Source of the DNA: a bacterium
GTDB lineage: Bacteria > Electryoneota > RPQS01
Reading direction: 5' to 3'
NCBI GenBank assembly: GCA_018812265.1
Contig: JAHJDG010000012.1
Coordinates: 1-33,113, forward strand
Length of the DNA: 33,113 bases
The notes below the pieces were generated by a model that saw nothing but the letters and a program-made list of their open reading frames with translations, ran no database searches and had not been told where the DNA came from. This document shows positions 8,721 through 17,052 of the stretch, piece after piece (within the stretch, counting starts at the first letter, position 1; every line of letters begins with the position of its first letter). The position numbers were made by a program, and so were the translations under genes.

Positions 8721-9006
8721 ACTTGGTGTTTCCCTGTCTCATTTCCTCCATCGCCAGGATGACCGGTTTGTCGAATTTGGGAACGGGACGGTCAATGGGT
8801 TCGGGCTCGTAAACGTCGTCGGATTCTTCGGCGCGGGCGCGAGCCGCGGCCTGCTCGAGCATCTCGGTCTGACCGAGATGGCGATCTATCTGCCGCTTTT
8901 GGATCTCGCCGACCTGGCGAGCCCGTTGAGCGATGATAAGAACGACCTCATAGATGTTGAATCCCCTGCCCAGGAAGTGTTCGGGGAAGTACTCTTCAGC
9001 TCTCAT
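8704..9006 (-). CDS. rpoZ: DNA-directed RNA polymerase omega subunit
   Basis: A 100-residue protein. The omega signature is split by a spacer: NIYEVVLIIAQRARQVGE (residues 17-34) matches the NRFELVLVAAKRARQL helix, and KPVILAMEEMRQGNTKFE near the C-terminus matches the VxIALEEIxxGKI helix. Between them lies an Ala/Glu-rich stretch of about 45 residues, longer than in E. coli omega. Omega helps fold and hold beta-prime and, in E. coli, forms part of one ppGpp site. The position directly after gmk and overlapping coaBC strongly supports the call. ATG start with the preceding gene 27 bases upstream. Confidence 0.85.
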   Translation of the reverse strand: MRAEEYFPEHFLGRGFNIYEVVLIIAQRARQVGEIQKRQIDRHLGQTEMLEQAAARARAEESDDVYEPEPIDRPVPKFDKPVILAMEEMRQGNTKFEYEE

Positions 9007-9033
9007 GGTTCTCCGGTTATGGGTAGTTGTTTG

Positions 9034-9609
9034 TTACGAACGGATTTCCGCGAAACGCGCCGCGATGGCGGCTTCCGTCTCGGAAACGGCGGTGTTCAGA
9101 TCGTCGTTAATGATTCGAATATCGAACTTGTCCGTCAGACCCAGCTCCATATCGGCGCGGGCGAGGCGGCGCTCAACCAGTTCAGGCGATTCGGTTCCGC
9201 GATTCTGCAATCGCCACCGCAGCACCTCGCGTGAGGGCGGCAGCAGAAAGATCGAAAACGCTTCCGGGAACTCGGCTTTCACGCTCAGCGCGCCCTTCAC
9301 GTCGAGATCGAAGATCATCGTCTCGCCCCGTTCAAGACGCTCGCGGGTGGGAGCGATCAGCGTGCCGTAAAGTTCGCCGTGAACCTCTTCGTGCTCGAGG
9401 AACTCAGCGGTGCGGACGCGACGCAGAAATTCCTCGCGCGACAGGAAATGGTATTCGCGGCCATCCTGTTCGCCGGGACGCGGCGGGCGGGTGGTGGCGC
9501 TGATCGAAAAGCCCCAGTCGGGATGATTCTCGCGAAGACGGCGGATGATCGTGCTCTTGCCGCCGCCGGCGGGCGAGGCGACGACGATCAGGCGGCCGCG
9601 GCTACTCAA
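9034..9609 (-). CDS. gmk: Guanylate kinase
   Basis: Phosphorylates GMP to GDP. The open frame runs far upstream into yicC, but that part is antifamily sequence. Homology begins at SSRGRLIVVASPAGGGKST, so I place the start at the TTG at 9609, which overlaps the yicC stop (TTGAGTAG) and gives 191 residues. GMP-binding and lid residues are present: ISATTRPPRPGEQDGREYHF with the usual T-T-R-x-P-R-x-G-E pattern, FLEHEEVHGELYGT, and DLDVKGALSVK. The P-loop SPAGGGKS has Ser where the first Gly of GxxGxGKS/T is usual; other GMP kinases tolerate Ala there, so it is probably active. Translation is likely coupled to yicC through the overlap. Confidence 0.93.
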   Translation of the reverse strand: MSSRGRLIVVASPAGGGKSTIIRRLRENHPDWGFSISATTRPPRPGEQDGREYHFLSREEFLRRVRTAEFLEHEEVHGELYGTLIAPTRERLERGETMIFDLDVKGALSVKAEFPEAFSIFLLPPSREVLRWRLQNRGTESPELVERRLARADMELGLTDKFDIRIINDDLNTAVSETEAAIAARFAEIRS

Positions 9610-10483
9610 TATTCTGCACCTGCTCGCGCAGGCGTTCGATTTCCTCGCGGATACGGACGCCGTGATGTGAGATCTCGAGGCTGGCCGTTTTCGAGCCGAC
9701 GGTGTTCGCTTCGCGGTGCATTTCCTGAAGCAGGAATTCGAGGCGTTTCCCGGCGGTCCCGTCGGGAGCTTCGAGCGTCCGGCGGAACGCATCAATGTGG
9801 CCGCGGAGACGAACGCACTCCTCGGTGATGTCCATGCGGTCGGCCAGCACCGCCAGTTCCATTTCCAGACGATATTCGTCGTAGGCTTGCGGAAGCGTGA
9901 GCCGCTTTACGCGCTCGCGGAGCTTCTCGAGCGCTCGCGCAGGAACCACTTCACCAAGCTGCACGATCTCTTCGAGGGCGTTCTCGATGACGGTCAAGCG
10001 CTCGTTCATGTCGGCGGCGAGAACGCGGCCCTCTTGCTGGCGCATGCGGCGAAGATCATCGAGCGCGGCCGTGGCGGCCTCGCGCGATAGTCTCAGCAAG
10101 AGTTCGCTGATCTCGGGATCTTCGGGCTGAGCCAGCAGCTCGGGAAAATGCAGCAGGTGATCGAGCGTCACTCCCCCGTTCAAGCCCAAACTCTTGGCAA
10201 GGTCCGTCAGTTCGGAGGCCAACCGTTTGGCCGCGGCTTCGTCAATGCGCGCCACGGCGGGTGCATCCGTTCCCCGCATTTCAGACAACGACAACGTGAG
10301 TTTCCCGCGCTGAATGTGGGTGCGACAGAGTTCGCGCAGTTCACTTTCAAAGTTCTGAAGGCTGCGCGGAGCGCGAAGACTGAAATCGAAATAGCGGCTG
10401 TTGAGGGTGCGAACCTCGGCCGCAATACGGACGCCCTGCGCGGAAACCTCGCCGCGTCCGTAGCCGGTCATGGAATAGATCAT
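9602..10483 (-). CDS. yicC: YicC family endoribonuclease
   Basis: A 293-residue YicC/YloC-family protein. The N-terminus MIYSMTGYGRGEV is the family signature, and the first domain continues VRTLNSRYFDFSLRAPRSL and LRELCRTHIQRGKLTLSL. The C-terminal DUF1732 part ends with GKRLEFLLQEMHREANTVGS and the final helix SHHGVRIREEIERLREQVQN. E. coli YicC has been reported as an endoribonuclease that acts on the small RNA RyhB; the role here is inferred by family only. The central part (residues 120-230) is Glu/Arg/Leu-rich and likely helical. It starts at an ATG 40 bases after the PorV-like gene and overlaps gmk, a conserved pairing in many bacteria. Confidence 0.93.
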   Translation of the reverse strand: MIYSMTGYGRGEVSAQGVRIAAEVRTLNSRYFDFSLRAPRSLQNFESELRELCRTHIQRGKLTLSLSEMRGTDAPAVARIDEAAAKRLASELTDLAKSLGLNGGVTLDHLLHFPELLAQPEDPEISELLLRLSREAATAALDDLRRMRQQEGRVLAADMNERLTVIENALEEIVQLGEVVPARALEKLRERVKRLTLPQAYDEYRLEMELAVLADRMDITEECVRLRGHIDAFRRTLEAPDGTAGKRLEFLLQEMHREANTVGSKTASLEISHHGVRIREEIERLREQVQNIE

Positions 10484-10523
10484 TCTTGAAGAATACCGCT
10501 GCCGTCTCGCGTGTGCGCGGCGC

Positions 10524-11507
10524 CTACCATGTCACGCCCAGCGAGACGCGGTGCGTGAAACCAAGGTCCTCGTGATCCTGAAAGGCCGCGTTGACGTGAA
10601 TCCATGCGAAATTCAGTCCGGCTCCGAAGGCGGGACTGTCTCCGTTCATCCCGCCGCGGAGCGCGACGGTCCTGGCGATCAGATATTCGAGTCCGACCCG
10701 CGGCTCGGCGGAAAGTGGTCCCGCTTCCACCGATTCCGCTTCGCCGCGCGACTCGAAATGCGCGTCCACGTCGGCGGCAATCGTGACGTCCGCGTTGAGT
10801 GAAGAAAGCGCGCACGACCACGCACCGCCGACCACGAACGAAGGCAGAATCGCCTCCGTGCGGCCGGTACTCCACGCCAGAATGCTGGTGGTCAAATCGC
10901 GGGCGGCGAGTCCGACTTCGAATCGCTTGCCGAGCGAGCGACCGATTCCGAGATCGAGACCCAGGCCATAGGCCGACTCGTCGGCTACGGTCTTGAAGAG
11001 CAGCTTCGCGTTCGCACCAACTCGCCATCCGCCGGAAAGCTGCCGGGCGGCGGCGGCCATGAGAGCCAGCTCGTGATCACCGGTCTTTTTCTCGACGATC
11101 ACCCGGTTGGCGTCGCTGAGCGGCGCCGACGGATCAGCGAGCCGGGTGATGGGAATATCGCCGACGCGCGTATAGAGCACGGTGAGCGCTCCCGCCAGAC
11201 CCCCTTCCATCGGCTGCGCGAATGACAGGTAGTCGTAAGTGTAGAGATTATCGAACTGCGAGGCGTGCATGAATTCCACGTGCCGCCGCTCGATTCCCAC
11301 CAGTCCCGACGGATTGTAATAGCCCGCGCTGGACGGCGTCGGGCTGGCAACGGACGCCCCCCCCATCGCGAGGGCGCGCGCCCCCGCTCCGAGAGACAGA
11401 AATTCTCCAGCATACCGACCAATCACAAGCTGAGCGGACGCGTGTGAAAACGGCCAGCAGAACATGATGACCGCGAGCGTGATATAGGCGAACCGGACGA
11501 TGGTCAC
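10524..11507 (-). CDS. PorV/PorQ-like outer-membrane beta-barrel protein
   Basis: A 327-residue exported protein. The first 26 residues form a signal peptide with the hydrophobic stretch FAYITLAVIMFCWPF and a likely cleavage after SHASA. The mature start YAGEFLSLGAGARALAMGGA and the following SSAGYYNPSGLVGI are typical of the PorV/PorQ (UPF0164) family related to FadL barrels. The rest alternates short polar and hydrophobic strands and ends with Val-Thr-Trp, an aromatic end as in barrel proteins. PorV homologues act in type IX secretion in Bacteroidetes, but relatives in many FCB-group lineages have no known role and no other type IX gene is in the window. GTG start with a very good Shine-Dalgarno (GGGGAGGG about 6 bases upstream). 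A promoter lies about 200 bases upstream. Confidence 0.8.
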   Translation of the reverse strand: MTIVRFAYITLAVIMFCWPFSHASAQLVIGRYAGEFLSLGAGARALAMGGASVASPTPSSAGYYNPSGLVGIERRHVEFMHASQFDNLYTYDYLSFAQPMEGGLAGALTVLYTRVGDIPITRLADPSAPLSDANRVIVEKKTGDHELALMAAAARQLSGGWRVGANAKLLFKTVADESAYGLGLDLGIGRSLGKRFEVGLAARDLTTSILAWSTGRTEAILPSFVVGGAWSCALSSLNADVTIAADVDAHFESRGEAESVEAGPLSAEPRVGLEYLIARTVALRGGMNGDSPAFGAGLNFAWIHVNAAFQDHEDLGFTHRVSLGVTW

Positions 11508-11536
11508 TTTTCCCTCCCCATCTTCAGTCTTGCATT

Positions 11537-11545
11537 AGGATAGCA
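11537..11545 (-). promoter_or_regulatory. Possible extended -10 element upstream of the PorV-like gene
   Basis: On the minus strand the sequence reads TGCTATCCT, which fits an extended -10 (TGn then TATnnT-like). It would start RNA roughly 25 bases before the GTG start. No good -35 hexamer is visible at 16-18 bases. This would be a second, shorter start site for the same gene; weak evidence. Confidence 0.25.
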
Positions 11546-11713
11546 TGGAGAACGCACAAAACAGCCACGTGTAAACGGAAACGCAAGGAGCGTTCCGCCA
11601 CATGGAATTCTCCGCAATGCTACCGACTACGTTTGGAAACAACGTGCTCGACGGAGGGAACGTCCGCCGCGTCAACGGTCATGCGGCATCCTAAGAAATC
11701 GTTAGTTCTAATA

Positions 11714-11742
11714 AAATTAACGAAAAGCACACGGATAGTCAA
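11714..11742 (-). promoter_or_regulatory. Sigma-70-type promoter overlapping the mutS stop codon
   Basis: On the minus strand a TTGACT -35 box (11742-11737) is followed after exactly 17 bases by TAATTT (11719-11714). The -35 box contains the mutS stop codon TGA. The predicted start near 11707 would give a leader of about 200 bases before the PorV-like gene, which sits in the largest intergenic gap of the window (231 bases). The local sequence is much more AT-rich than the genes on either side. Just upstream, CAAGCC...GGCTTG can form a 6-base stem around the end of mutS, but no T-run follows it. Confidence 0.6.
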
Positions 11743-14351
11743 GCCTTTTTCTCAGGCTTGCTAACTTGCGAATCGTCAAGCAATTTCTTGATTTCAAATA
11801 ATTTATCAATAGCTTGACGAGGGCTTAACTGCTCCGGATTCAATGCGAGGAGGGCATCTACGATGACTTGAGTCTTAGATTCAAATAGAGTTAGCTGGAT
11901 GGTGGGGGTAGGCTGGAGGGGTGGGGAAGGTGCGGCGGACTGCGACAAATCCGCATTCCAAGTGGGAAGAAGTTCGCGCGCTCGCTCAACAATCGCGGCG
12001 GGCAAACCGGCCAGCCGAGCCACCTCCACACCGTAGGAGCGGTCGGTTTCGCCGGGCGTAATTCGATGCTGGAAGACGACGCGATCTCCCCACTCCTCGA
12101 CTTCAACGCGGAAGTTGCGGATGCGCCCGAATTGCCCGGTCATCCGGTTCAGTTCGTGATAGTGGGTGGCGAAGAGCGTCTTGGCGGCGATAGCGGGATT
12201 GTCGTGGAGGTGTTCGGTGATCGCCCAGGCGAGGGAAAGTCCGTCGTAGGTCGAGGTGCCGCGACCGACTTCGTCGAGAATGACCAGCGATCGCGGAGTG
12301 GCATTGCGCAGGATGTTGGCCACCTCCGTCATCTCGACCAGAAACGTGGACTCTCCGGCGGCCAGGTTGTCGGCAGCCCCAATGCGGGTAAAAATGCGGT
12401 CCACAATTCCGACCGCGCATGACTGGGCGGAAACGAACGAACCCATGTGCGCGAGAATGACGATGAGCGCGGCCTGGCGGAGATAGGTGGACTTGCCGGC
12501 CATGTTGGGTCCGGTCAGGATCATGATCTGGAAATCATCGCCGCCGATGCAGAGATCGTTGGGGATGAAGTTGACTCCGGCGGGGAGCAGAGCTTCCACG
12601 ACCGGATGCCGGCCCTTGCCGATCTCGATCCGATTCTCTTCGCTGAGCGACGGACGGACGAAATTCCGCTCGCGGGCGACGCGAGCCAGACTGAACAGCG
12701 CATCGAGCTCGGCCAGCGCGCGGGCGATGCGGCTGATGCTCTCCGCACGTCCGACAATCTCGTCGCGCACCCGCTCCCAGATTTCGGTTTCGAGTTCGGC
12801 CACCTTCTCGTCGGCGGTGAGAATCTTCTCTTCCCACGTTTTGAGCTCGGGCGTCACGTACCGCTCGGCTCCCGTGAGTGTCTGCTTGCGGATATAATCC
12901 GACGGGACTTTCTCTTTGTGAGCGTTCGTGATTTCGATGTAGTAGCCGAAAACTTTGTTGTAGCCGATCTTAAGCGAGGAGATACCGGTGCGGGTGCGCT
13001 CCTGCTGCTGATGATCGAGAATCCACTGGCGGGCGTGGGTCTTGACGCCGCGCAGTTCATCCAGTTCGGGGGAAAATCCTTCGCGGACGGTACGGCCGTC
13101 TCCGGCGGCGAGGGGCGGGTCATCCACCAGAACCCGGTGCAGAAACAGCGTCAGATCATGCTCGGGTTCGAGTTGATCCACCAGCGGCGATAGGGGTGAC
13201 TCGCCGCGTTCGCGGAGAATTTCCTGCAAACGCGGCAGCTTCTCGAACACCATCCGAAGTCCGACGGCATCACGGGGCGAGGCGCGGCGCGTCGTGAGGC
13301 GAGCGAGGGTTCGCTGCAAATCGCCGGTTCCGGTTAGCCAATCGGAAACCGACGCCAGAAGCGAGGGACTATCGAATAGATGCGCGACGCGCTCCTGGCG
13401 GAGGAGAATGGCAGCGAGCGCAGCCGGCGGCGCGAGCAGCCATCGTCGGAGCAGACGCGCTCCGGGCGACGTGCGGCAGCGATTGATGACGGAGAACAGC
13501 GTGGTGCGGGGATCGCCGGACAGCGATTCCACCAGTTCGAGGTTGCGCTGTGTAGAAGAATCGAGAACCAGTTCCTGCGACGTGCGGAAGATCTGCAGGT
13601 CGGGCAGGACGGGCGATTTGTCCACCAGACTCGACCGCAGATAGTGGACGAGCGCGCCGGCGGCCTGCACGGCGAGATCCATTCCGCTGAGTCCGAATCC
13701 GCGGAGCGTGGCGACACCGAAGTGCTCGCTGAGTGTGCGGCTGGAGGCTTCCGTGGTAAACTGCCAGCGCGGGAGGGCGGTCAGGGCCGACGACGAGCAC
13801 TCGGCGAACGGTTCGATATCGCCGCGTTGGTCGGTGGCACAGAGCAGCTCGGAGGGTTCGAGGGCCTTCAGGCGGGAAGCGAGTTCGCCCGCGGGAAGGA
13901 CTCCCGTGAAAAACTCGCCGGTGGTGACGTCGGCATACGCCAAACCCGCGCTATCCTCGTCGAGAACCACCGCCGCGAGGTAGTTGTTGCGGGATTCCTC
14001 AAGAGCGTTTTCCGAGAACGTGGTCCCGGCGGACACGACCTCGGTGACGGCGCGCTTGACGATCCCTTTGGCCTTCTTGGGATCTTCGACCTGTTCGCAG
14101 ACCGCCACTCGATGACCGGCGCGAGTCATCCTCGACAGGTAGTTCTCGAGCTGATGATGAGGAAAACCGGCCAGCGGAACGTCGCCCTCTTTTCCGTGAT
14201 TCCGCTTGGTGAGCGTGAGACCGAGCACGTCGGCGGCCAGCCGCGCGTCGTCATAGAAGAGTTCGAAAAAATCTCCCATGCGAAAGAACAGCACGGCACC
14301 GGGGTAGCGCGACTTGATCTCGTGATACTGTTTCAGCATGGGAGTGGACAC
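11739..14351 (-). CDS. mutS: DNA mismatch repair protein MutS
   Basis: An 870-residue MutS1 protein. The mismatch-binding motif GDFFELFYDDA near residue 30 carries the Phe-x-Glu that stacks on the mispair. ILTGPNMAGKSTYLRQAALI is Walker A, and LVILDEVGRGTSTYDGLSLA contains Walker B and the signature loop; THYHELNRM follows. The C-terminus LNPEQLSPRQAIDKLFEIK is the conserved helix-turn-helix tail. GTG start at 14351, with an ATG four codons later (14339) as alternative; a GGAGG lies 13 bases before the GTG. The last 60 or so codons differ from the rest: the 60 bases 11761-11820 are only 32% GC by my count (19 of 60), while the body of the gene is GC-rich. mutL is not adjacent. Confidence 0.97.
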   Translation of the reverse strand: MSTPMLKQYHEIKSRYPGAVLFFRMGDFFELFYDDARLAADVLGLTLTKRNHGKEGDVPLAGFPHHQLENYLSRMTRAGHRVAVCEQVEDPKKAKGIVKRAVTEVVSAGTTFSENALEESRNNYLAAVVLDEDSAGLAYADVTTGEFFTGVLPAGELASRLKALEPSELLCATDQRGDIEPFAECSSSALTALPRWQFTTEASSRTLSEHFGVATLRGFGLSGMDLAVQAAGALVHYLRSSLVDKSPVLPDLQIFRTSQELVLDSSTQRNLELVESLSGDPRTTLFSVINRCRTSPGARLLRRWLLAPPAALAAILLRQERVAHLFDSPSLLASVSDWLTGTGDLQRTLARLTTRRASPRDAVGLRMVFEKLPRLQEILRERGESPLSPLVDQLEPEHDLTLFLHRVLVDDPPLAAGDGRTVREGFSPELDELRGVKTHARQWILDHQQQERTRTGISSLKIGYNKVFGYYIEITNAHKEKVPSDYIRKQTLTGAERYVTPELKTWEEKILTADEKVAELETEIWERVRDEIVGRAESISRIARALAELDALFSLARVARERNFVRPSLSEENRIEIGKGRHPVVEALLPAGVNFIPNDLCIGGDDFQIMILTGPNMAGKSTYLRQAALIVILAHMGSFVSAQSCAVGIVDRIFTRIGAADNLAAGESTFLVEMTEVANILRNATPRSLVILDEVGRGTSTYDGLSLAWAITEHLHDNPAIAAKTLFATHYHELNRMTGQFGRIRNFRVEVEEWGDRVVFQHRITPGETDRSYGVEVARLAGLPAAIVERARELLPTWNADLSQSAAPSPPLQPTPTIQLTLFESKTQVIVDALLALNPEQLSPRQAIDKLFEIKKLLDDSQVSKPEKKA

Positions 14352-14420
14352 GGGGAGACGAAAACCTCCGGTTCAGTCACTCGGCTTGCACGACTTCTTT
14401 CAACGTGTGGATGCGGGAAA

Positions 14421-14444
14421 CGCCGCCTCGCGCGCGAGACGGCG
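14421..14444. repeat. 24-base GC-rich inverted repeat between the SPOR gene and mutS
   Basis: Two 12-base arms, CGCCGCCTCGCG and CGCGAGACGGCG, abut with no spacer. On the plus strand there is one C-A mismatch. In RNA made from the minus strand the same pair is G-U, so every position pairs, apart from the loop bases that must open. It sits in the 123-base gap after the SPOR-domain gene. No T-run follows on the minus strand, so it is not a standard intrinsic terminator. It could be a transcript-stabilising hairpin, a processing site or a protein-binding palindrome. Confidence 0.6.
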
Positions 14445-14474
14445 CCCACGGGAAAAACGGTCTGCCGTCCCTGA

Positions 14475-15572
14475 CTACTCCGAGAGGATGACGGTGGGCA
14501 GGCCGAAATCGTTTTTTAATTTCTCCCTTGCGGGTTCGGCGGCCGCCCGGTCGGGATAGCCCCCCACCCGAACCTGCAGCAGTTTGCGCTCCGTGTTTTC
14601 GCGCATGACAAGTTTCACGGGAAAACCGGCCTTCTGAAGGTCTTTGGCCAGCCGATGAGCGTTGTCGAAATTGCCGAACGCACCGACCTGAATGTACCAG
14701 TGACCGTTGGAAACGGGGCGCGAGGGCGACTCGACGGACTCGGTAATCGGAGCGGCCGGTGTTTCGGCGACCTGCTCGACCACCGGCTCGTGTGGAGTCT
14801 CGGAAACGGGAGTTTCCTCGACGATTGGCTCTTCGATTGACGATGCTACTACGGTTGTTTCCACTACGGCCGTCTCCTCAGAGACGACCGGCGGAGTAAT
14901 CTCCGGCTCCGGTTCCTCGGATATCTCCGGAACAAGGGTGGGAACCGCTGATTCCTGCGGGATTTCTTCGGACTCCATCTCTTCCGGTTCCGGTGAAACA
15001 GACTCCGATTCGGCGACCGGCGGCATCTGCGGTAAATCCGGAGTCAACGATGGAACGGCGGAAGCCTCGTCGGAAACGACCGGCGGCTCTTTAACCACTG
15101 GCTCGGAAGCAACTGCTGACTCCGGCTCCAACTCTTCCTCTGCAGAAGCAGGCGGGGAAACCACGGCCACCGGCGCGGGCATTTCCGCCGCTGCGATGGG
15201 GGGAGCGGGCACGGCGAGGTCAAGAGGTTTCGCGGCGTCGGGAGCATCCGCCCACTCGGCGATTGGCGCGACGACGTAGCCGATGTCGTGGGCTTGCTTC
15301 AGACGAGCGCGGGCGACGGTGTCGCAATCGGACTGGGGATAGCGAATGGCGATCACTTGATACAGCGAGCACGCGCGCGCCACGTCGGACTCGATCAGCG
15401 CATAGTAGATGATCTGGTAGCGGGAGCTGAGCTTGGAGTTGTCGAGCACACTGCGGGCTTCTTTGTAGCGGCCCTCCAGCATGAGGTCAAGGGGCGTCTT
15501 GTTCTTCGCCTTCTCGGCCACGGCTACGGATACCAGCGCCAAGAGGGTGATGATCGCGATGGTTCTACACAT
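14475..15572 (-). CDS. Exported SPOR-domain protein with acidic Pro/Glu-rich linker
   Basis: A 365-residue protein. It has an N-terminal signal peptide (RTIAIITLLALVSVAVA, likely cut after AVA), then a helical region of about 75 residues (LDLMLEGRYKEARSVL, RACSLYQVIAIRYPQSD) resembling a single TPR-like hairpin. A linker of about 180 residues follows, rich in Glu, Pro, Val and Ser and almost free of aromatic residues. The C-terminal SPOR domain (about residues 286-365) begins GHWYIQVGAFGNFDNAHRLA and includes LLQVRVGGYPDRAAAEPARE. SPOR domains bind denuded glycan strands of peptidoglycan at division sites, and the linker could let the domain reach the wall. The start overlaps the lapB 3' end by 8 bases, suggesting the gene is translated with the envelope-assembly pair upstream. 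Confidence 0.85.
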   Translation of the reverse strand: MCRTIAIITLLALVSVAVAEKAKNKTPLDLMLEGRYKEARSVLDNSKLSSRYQIIYYALIESDVARACSLYQVIAIRYPQSDCDTVARARLKQAHDIGYVVAPIAEWADAPDAAKPLDLAVPAPPIAAAEMPAPVAVVSPPASAEEELEPESAVASEPVVKEPPVVSDEASAVPSLTPDLPQMPPVAESESVSPEPEEMESEEIPQESAVPTLVPEISEEPEPEITPPVVSEETAVVETTVVASSIEEPIVEETPVSETPHEPVVEQVAETPAAPITESVESPSRPVSNGHWYIQVGAFGNFDNAHRLAKDLQKAGFPVKLVMRENTERKLLQVRVGGYPDRAAAEPAREKLKNDFGLPTVILSE

Positions 15573-16707
15573 GATACGTATCCAGCTTGTTGCAGCGGGG
15601 ACAGAGCCACAATGGCTCGGTAGAGACGTTACCGCAGCTTGAGCAGGTGAACTCGTATTGTTCCTTCATCACGCGAGCGAGAATCTCGCGCGCGATTTGC
15701 AGCACCCGGTCCATGTCGCGCACCTCGCCATAGAGCTGAATCAGCAGACGGCGAAGCCAGAGGCTGTCCGGATTCTGATGAACGCCGTCATGCAGCACGG
15801 CCACGGCGTCGGCCCGGTCGCCTCGTTTGTCGAGGAAGCGAGCCAGCGCGGCGTAGGCGTGAACGTTCTGCGGGTAGCTGCGGATGAGGGCGCGGTAGAT
15901 TTGCTCGATCTCCGAGAAGCGACCGAGGTCGAAGAGGCGCGACTCGAGACGCTCGAAAACAAGATGCGACTGGGCGGGATTGACGTTCAGTAGTCTCCGC
16001 CAAATGCGAACGGCGTCTTCCGTGCGGTTCTCGCGAATGTAGGAATCTCCCCAGTAAAGATAGGGAGCGATCATGGTGGAATCGTGCTTGATCGCCTCGC
16101 GGAATCGGATGCGGCCGTCCCGCTCCTTCTTGTTCTCACAGAATCGGAGACCTTCCTGCACTTTGAGCGCGGCCAGAAATCGTTGCGAGACGTCGCCGCC
16201 GAGTGCCGCCAGTTTTTCGGCCGTGTCGTAGGCGTGATCCCAATCCTTCTGGCTGACGAGTAGCTGCAGTTTTTTCTCGAGCGCCCAGCGATCCTTCTTG
16301 GCAAACGAAAGAACGCGCTCGATGGCTTCAAGCGCCGCCGGAACGTCGGCGGCTTTGAGATAGTCCTCGGCGAGATTGCGATAGACCGCGATTTTTTGCG
16401 CGAGCGTGAAGTCGGAGCGAAAGGTCAGCGACTTGTGGATTTTTATGGCTCGCGGCACGTCTCCGATTTCAGCGAACAGAACGCCCAAGCGGAGGTAGGC
16501 GTCCACGTTGGACGAATCGGCGGACACGACTTCGCGCAGTTTCTGGATAGCCCGCAGATGATCGCCGTCCAGCGCGGCGCGTAAACCCTCGGCGTAGGGG
16601 CTGACGGGAGTCGTGCGGACGCGGTCACGGCGCTGTAAATAGTAATACGCGCCGCCGGCGCCGGCCATGATGGTGGCGAGAAGGAGAAAGAGCTCGGCAA
16701 GACTCAC
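15565..16707 (-). CDS. lapB: LapB (YciM) TPR / rubredoxin-like envelope assembly protein
   Basis: A 380-residue protein close to the 389 of E. coli LapB. Residues 4-24 (LAELFLLLATIMAGAGGAYYY) form one membrane anchor. Several TPR repeats follow, for example VDAYLRLGVLFAEIGDVPRA and VHAYAALARFLDKRGDRADA. The C-terminus has the diagnostic rubredoxin-like zinc site: CSSCGNVSTEPLWLCPRC, two CxxC pairs, ending NKLDTYHV. In E. coli, LapB works with FtsH and the PbgA/YejM protein to tune LpxC and so LPS amount. The GTG start overlaps the lapA stop in a GTGA arrangement, so the two are translationally coupled as in the E. coli lapA-lapB pair. It supports an LPS-bearing outer membrane. Confidence 0.9.
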   Translation of the reverse strand: MSLAELFLLLATIMAGAGGAYYYLQRRDRVRTTPVSPYAEGLRAALDGDHLRAIQKLREVVSADSSNVDAYLRLGVLFAEIGDVPRAIKIHKSLTFRSDFTLAQKIAVYRNLAEDYLKAADVPAALEAIERVLSFAKKDRWALEKKLQLLVSQKDWDHAYDTAEKLAALGGDVSQRFLAALKVQEGLRFCENKKERDGRIRFREAIKHDSTMIAPYLYWGDSYIRENRTEDAVRIWRRLLNVNPAQSHLVFERLESRLFDLGRFSEIEQIYRALIRSYPQNVHAYAALARFLDKRGDRADAVAVLHDGVHQNPDSLWLRRLLIQLYGEVRDMDRVLQIAREILARVMKEQYEFTCSSCGNVSTEPLWLCPRCNKLDTYHV

Positions 16708-17039
16708 GTTTCGTCCTCCGGATCGCGAGCGATACCGGTTTCCGGAAGATCGCCTTCGAGAGCGAAATTGCGGAGGCGGTCAAGCTCGATTTGCATTTCA
16801 CGGTTCTTACGACGGGCCGCCGCGAGCTGGGAGCGGAGGCGAATCTGGTTCGTCAAGGCCACCAGCAGGCAGACAAGATAGCCAAAGACTCCCGCCAGAA
16901 ACAGCGCATAGGACAGCGGAAGCTCGGGCGACGCCCAGCCCAGCAGTCGAACGGCCACGATCTGTTCGGAATTCTGGGATAGAAATCCGACGAGAAAAAA
17001 GATGATGACAATGGCGAACAGCCAACGGAGGATCCACAT
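16704..17039 (-). CDS. lapA: LapA domain (DUF1049) membrane protein
   Basis: A 111-residue small membrane protein. Two hydrophobic segments are visible, residues 3-20 (ILRWLFAIVIIFFLVGFL) and about 43-63 (LSYALFLAGVFGYLVCLLVA). They are separated by SQNSEQIVAVRLLGW, which matches the NxxxVxVxxxG region of the family. A charged, probably coiled-coil tail follows (RSQLAAARRKNREMQIELDR). Its position directly before lapB with a 4-base overlap is the strongest support. The start is an ATG at 17039 with GAGG about 7 bases upstream. Confidence 0.85.
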   Translation of the reverse strand: MWILRWLFAIVIIFFLVGFLSQNSEQIVAVRLLGWASPELPLSYALFLAGVFGYLVCLLVALTNQIRLRSQLAAARRKNREMQIELDRLRNFALEGDLPETGIARDPEDET

Positions 17040-17052
17040 ACGCAGTCCTCGA

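Noticed and set aside
10524-11507. PorV-like gene as evidence for a type IX secretion system
   Set aside because: No other Por/Spr/Gld gene is in the window and the family is broader than type IX secretion.
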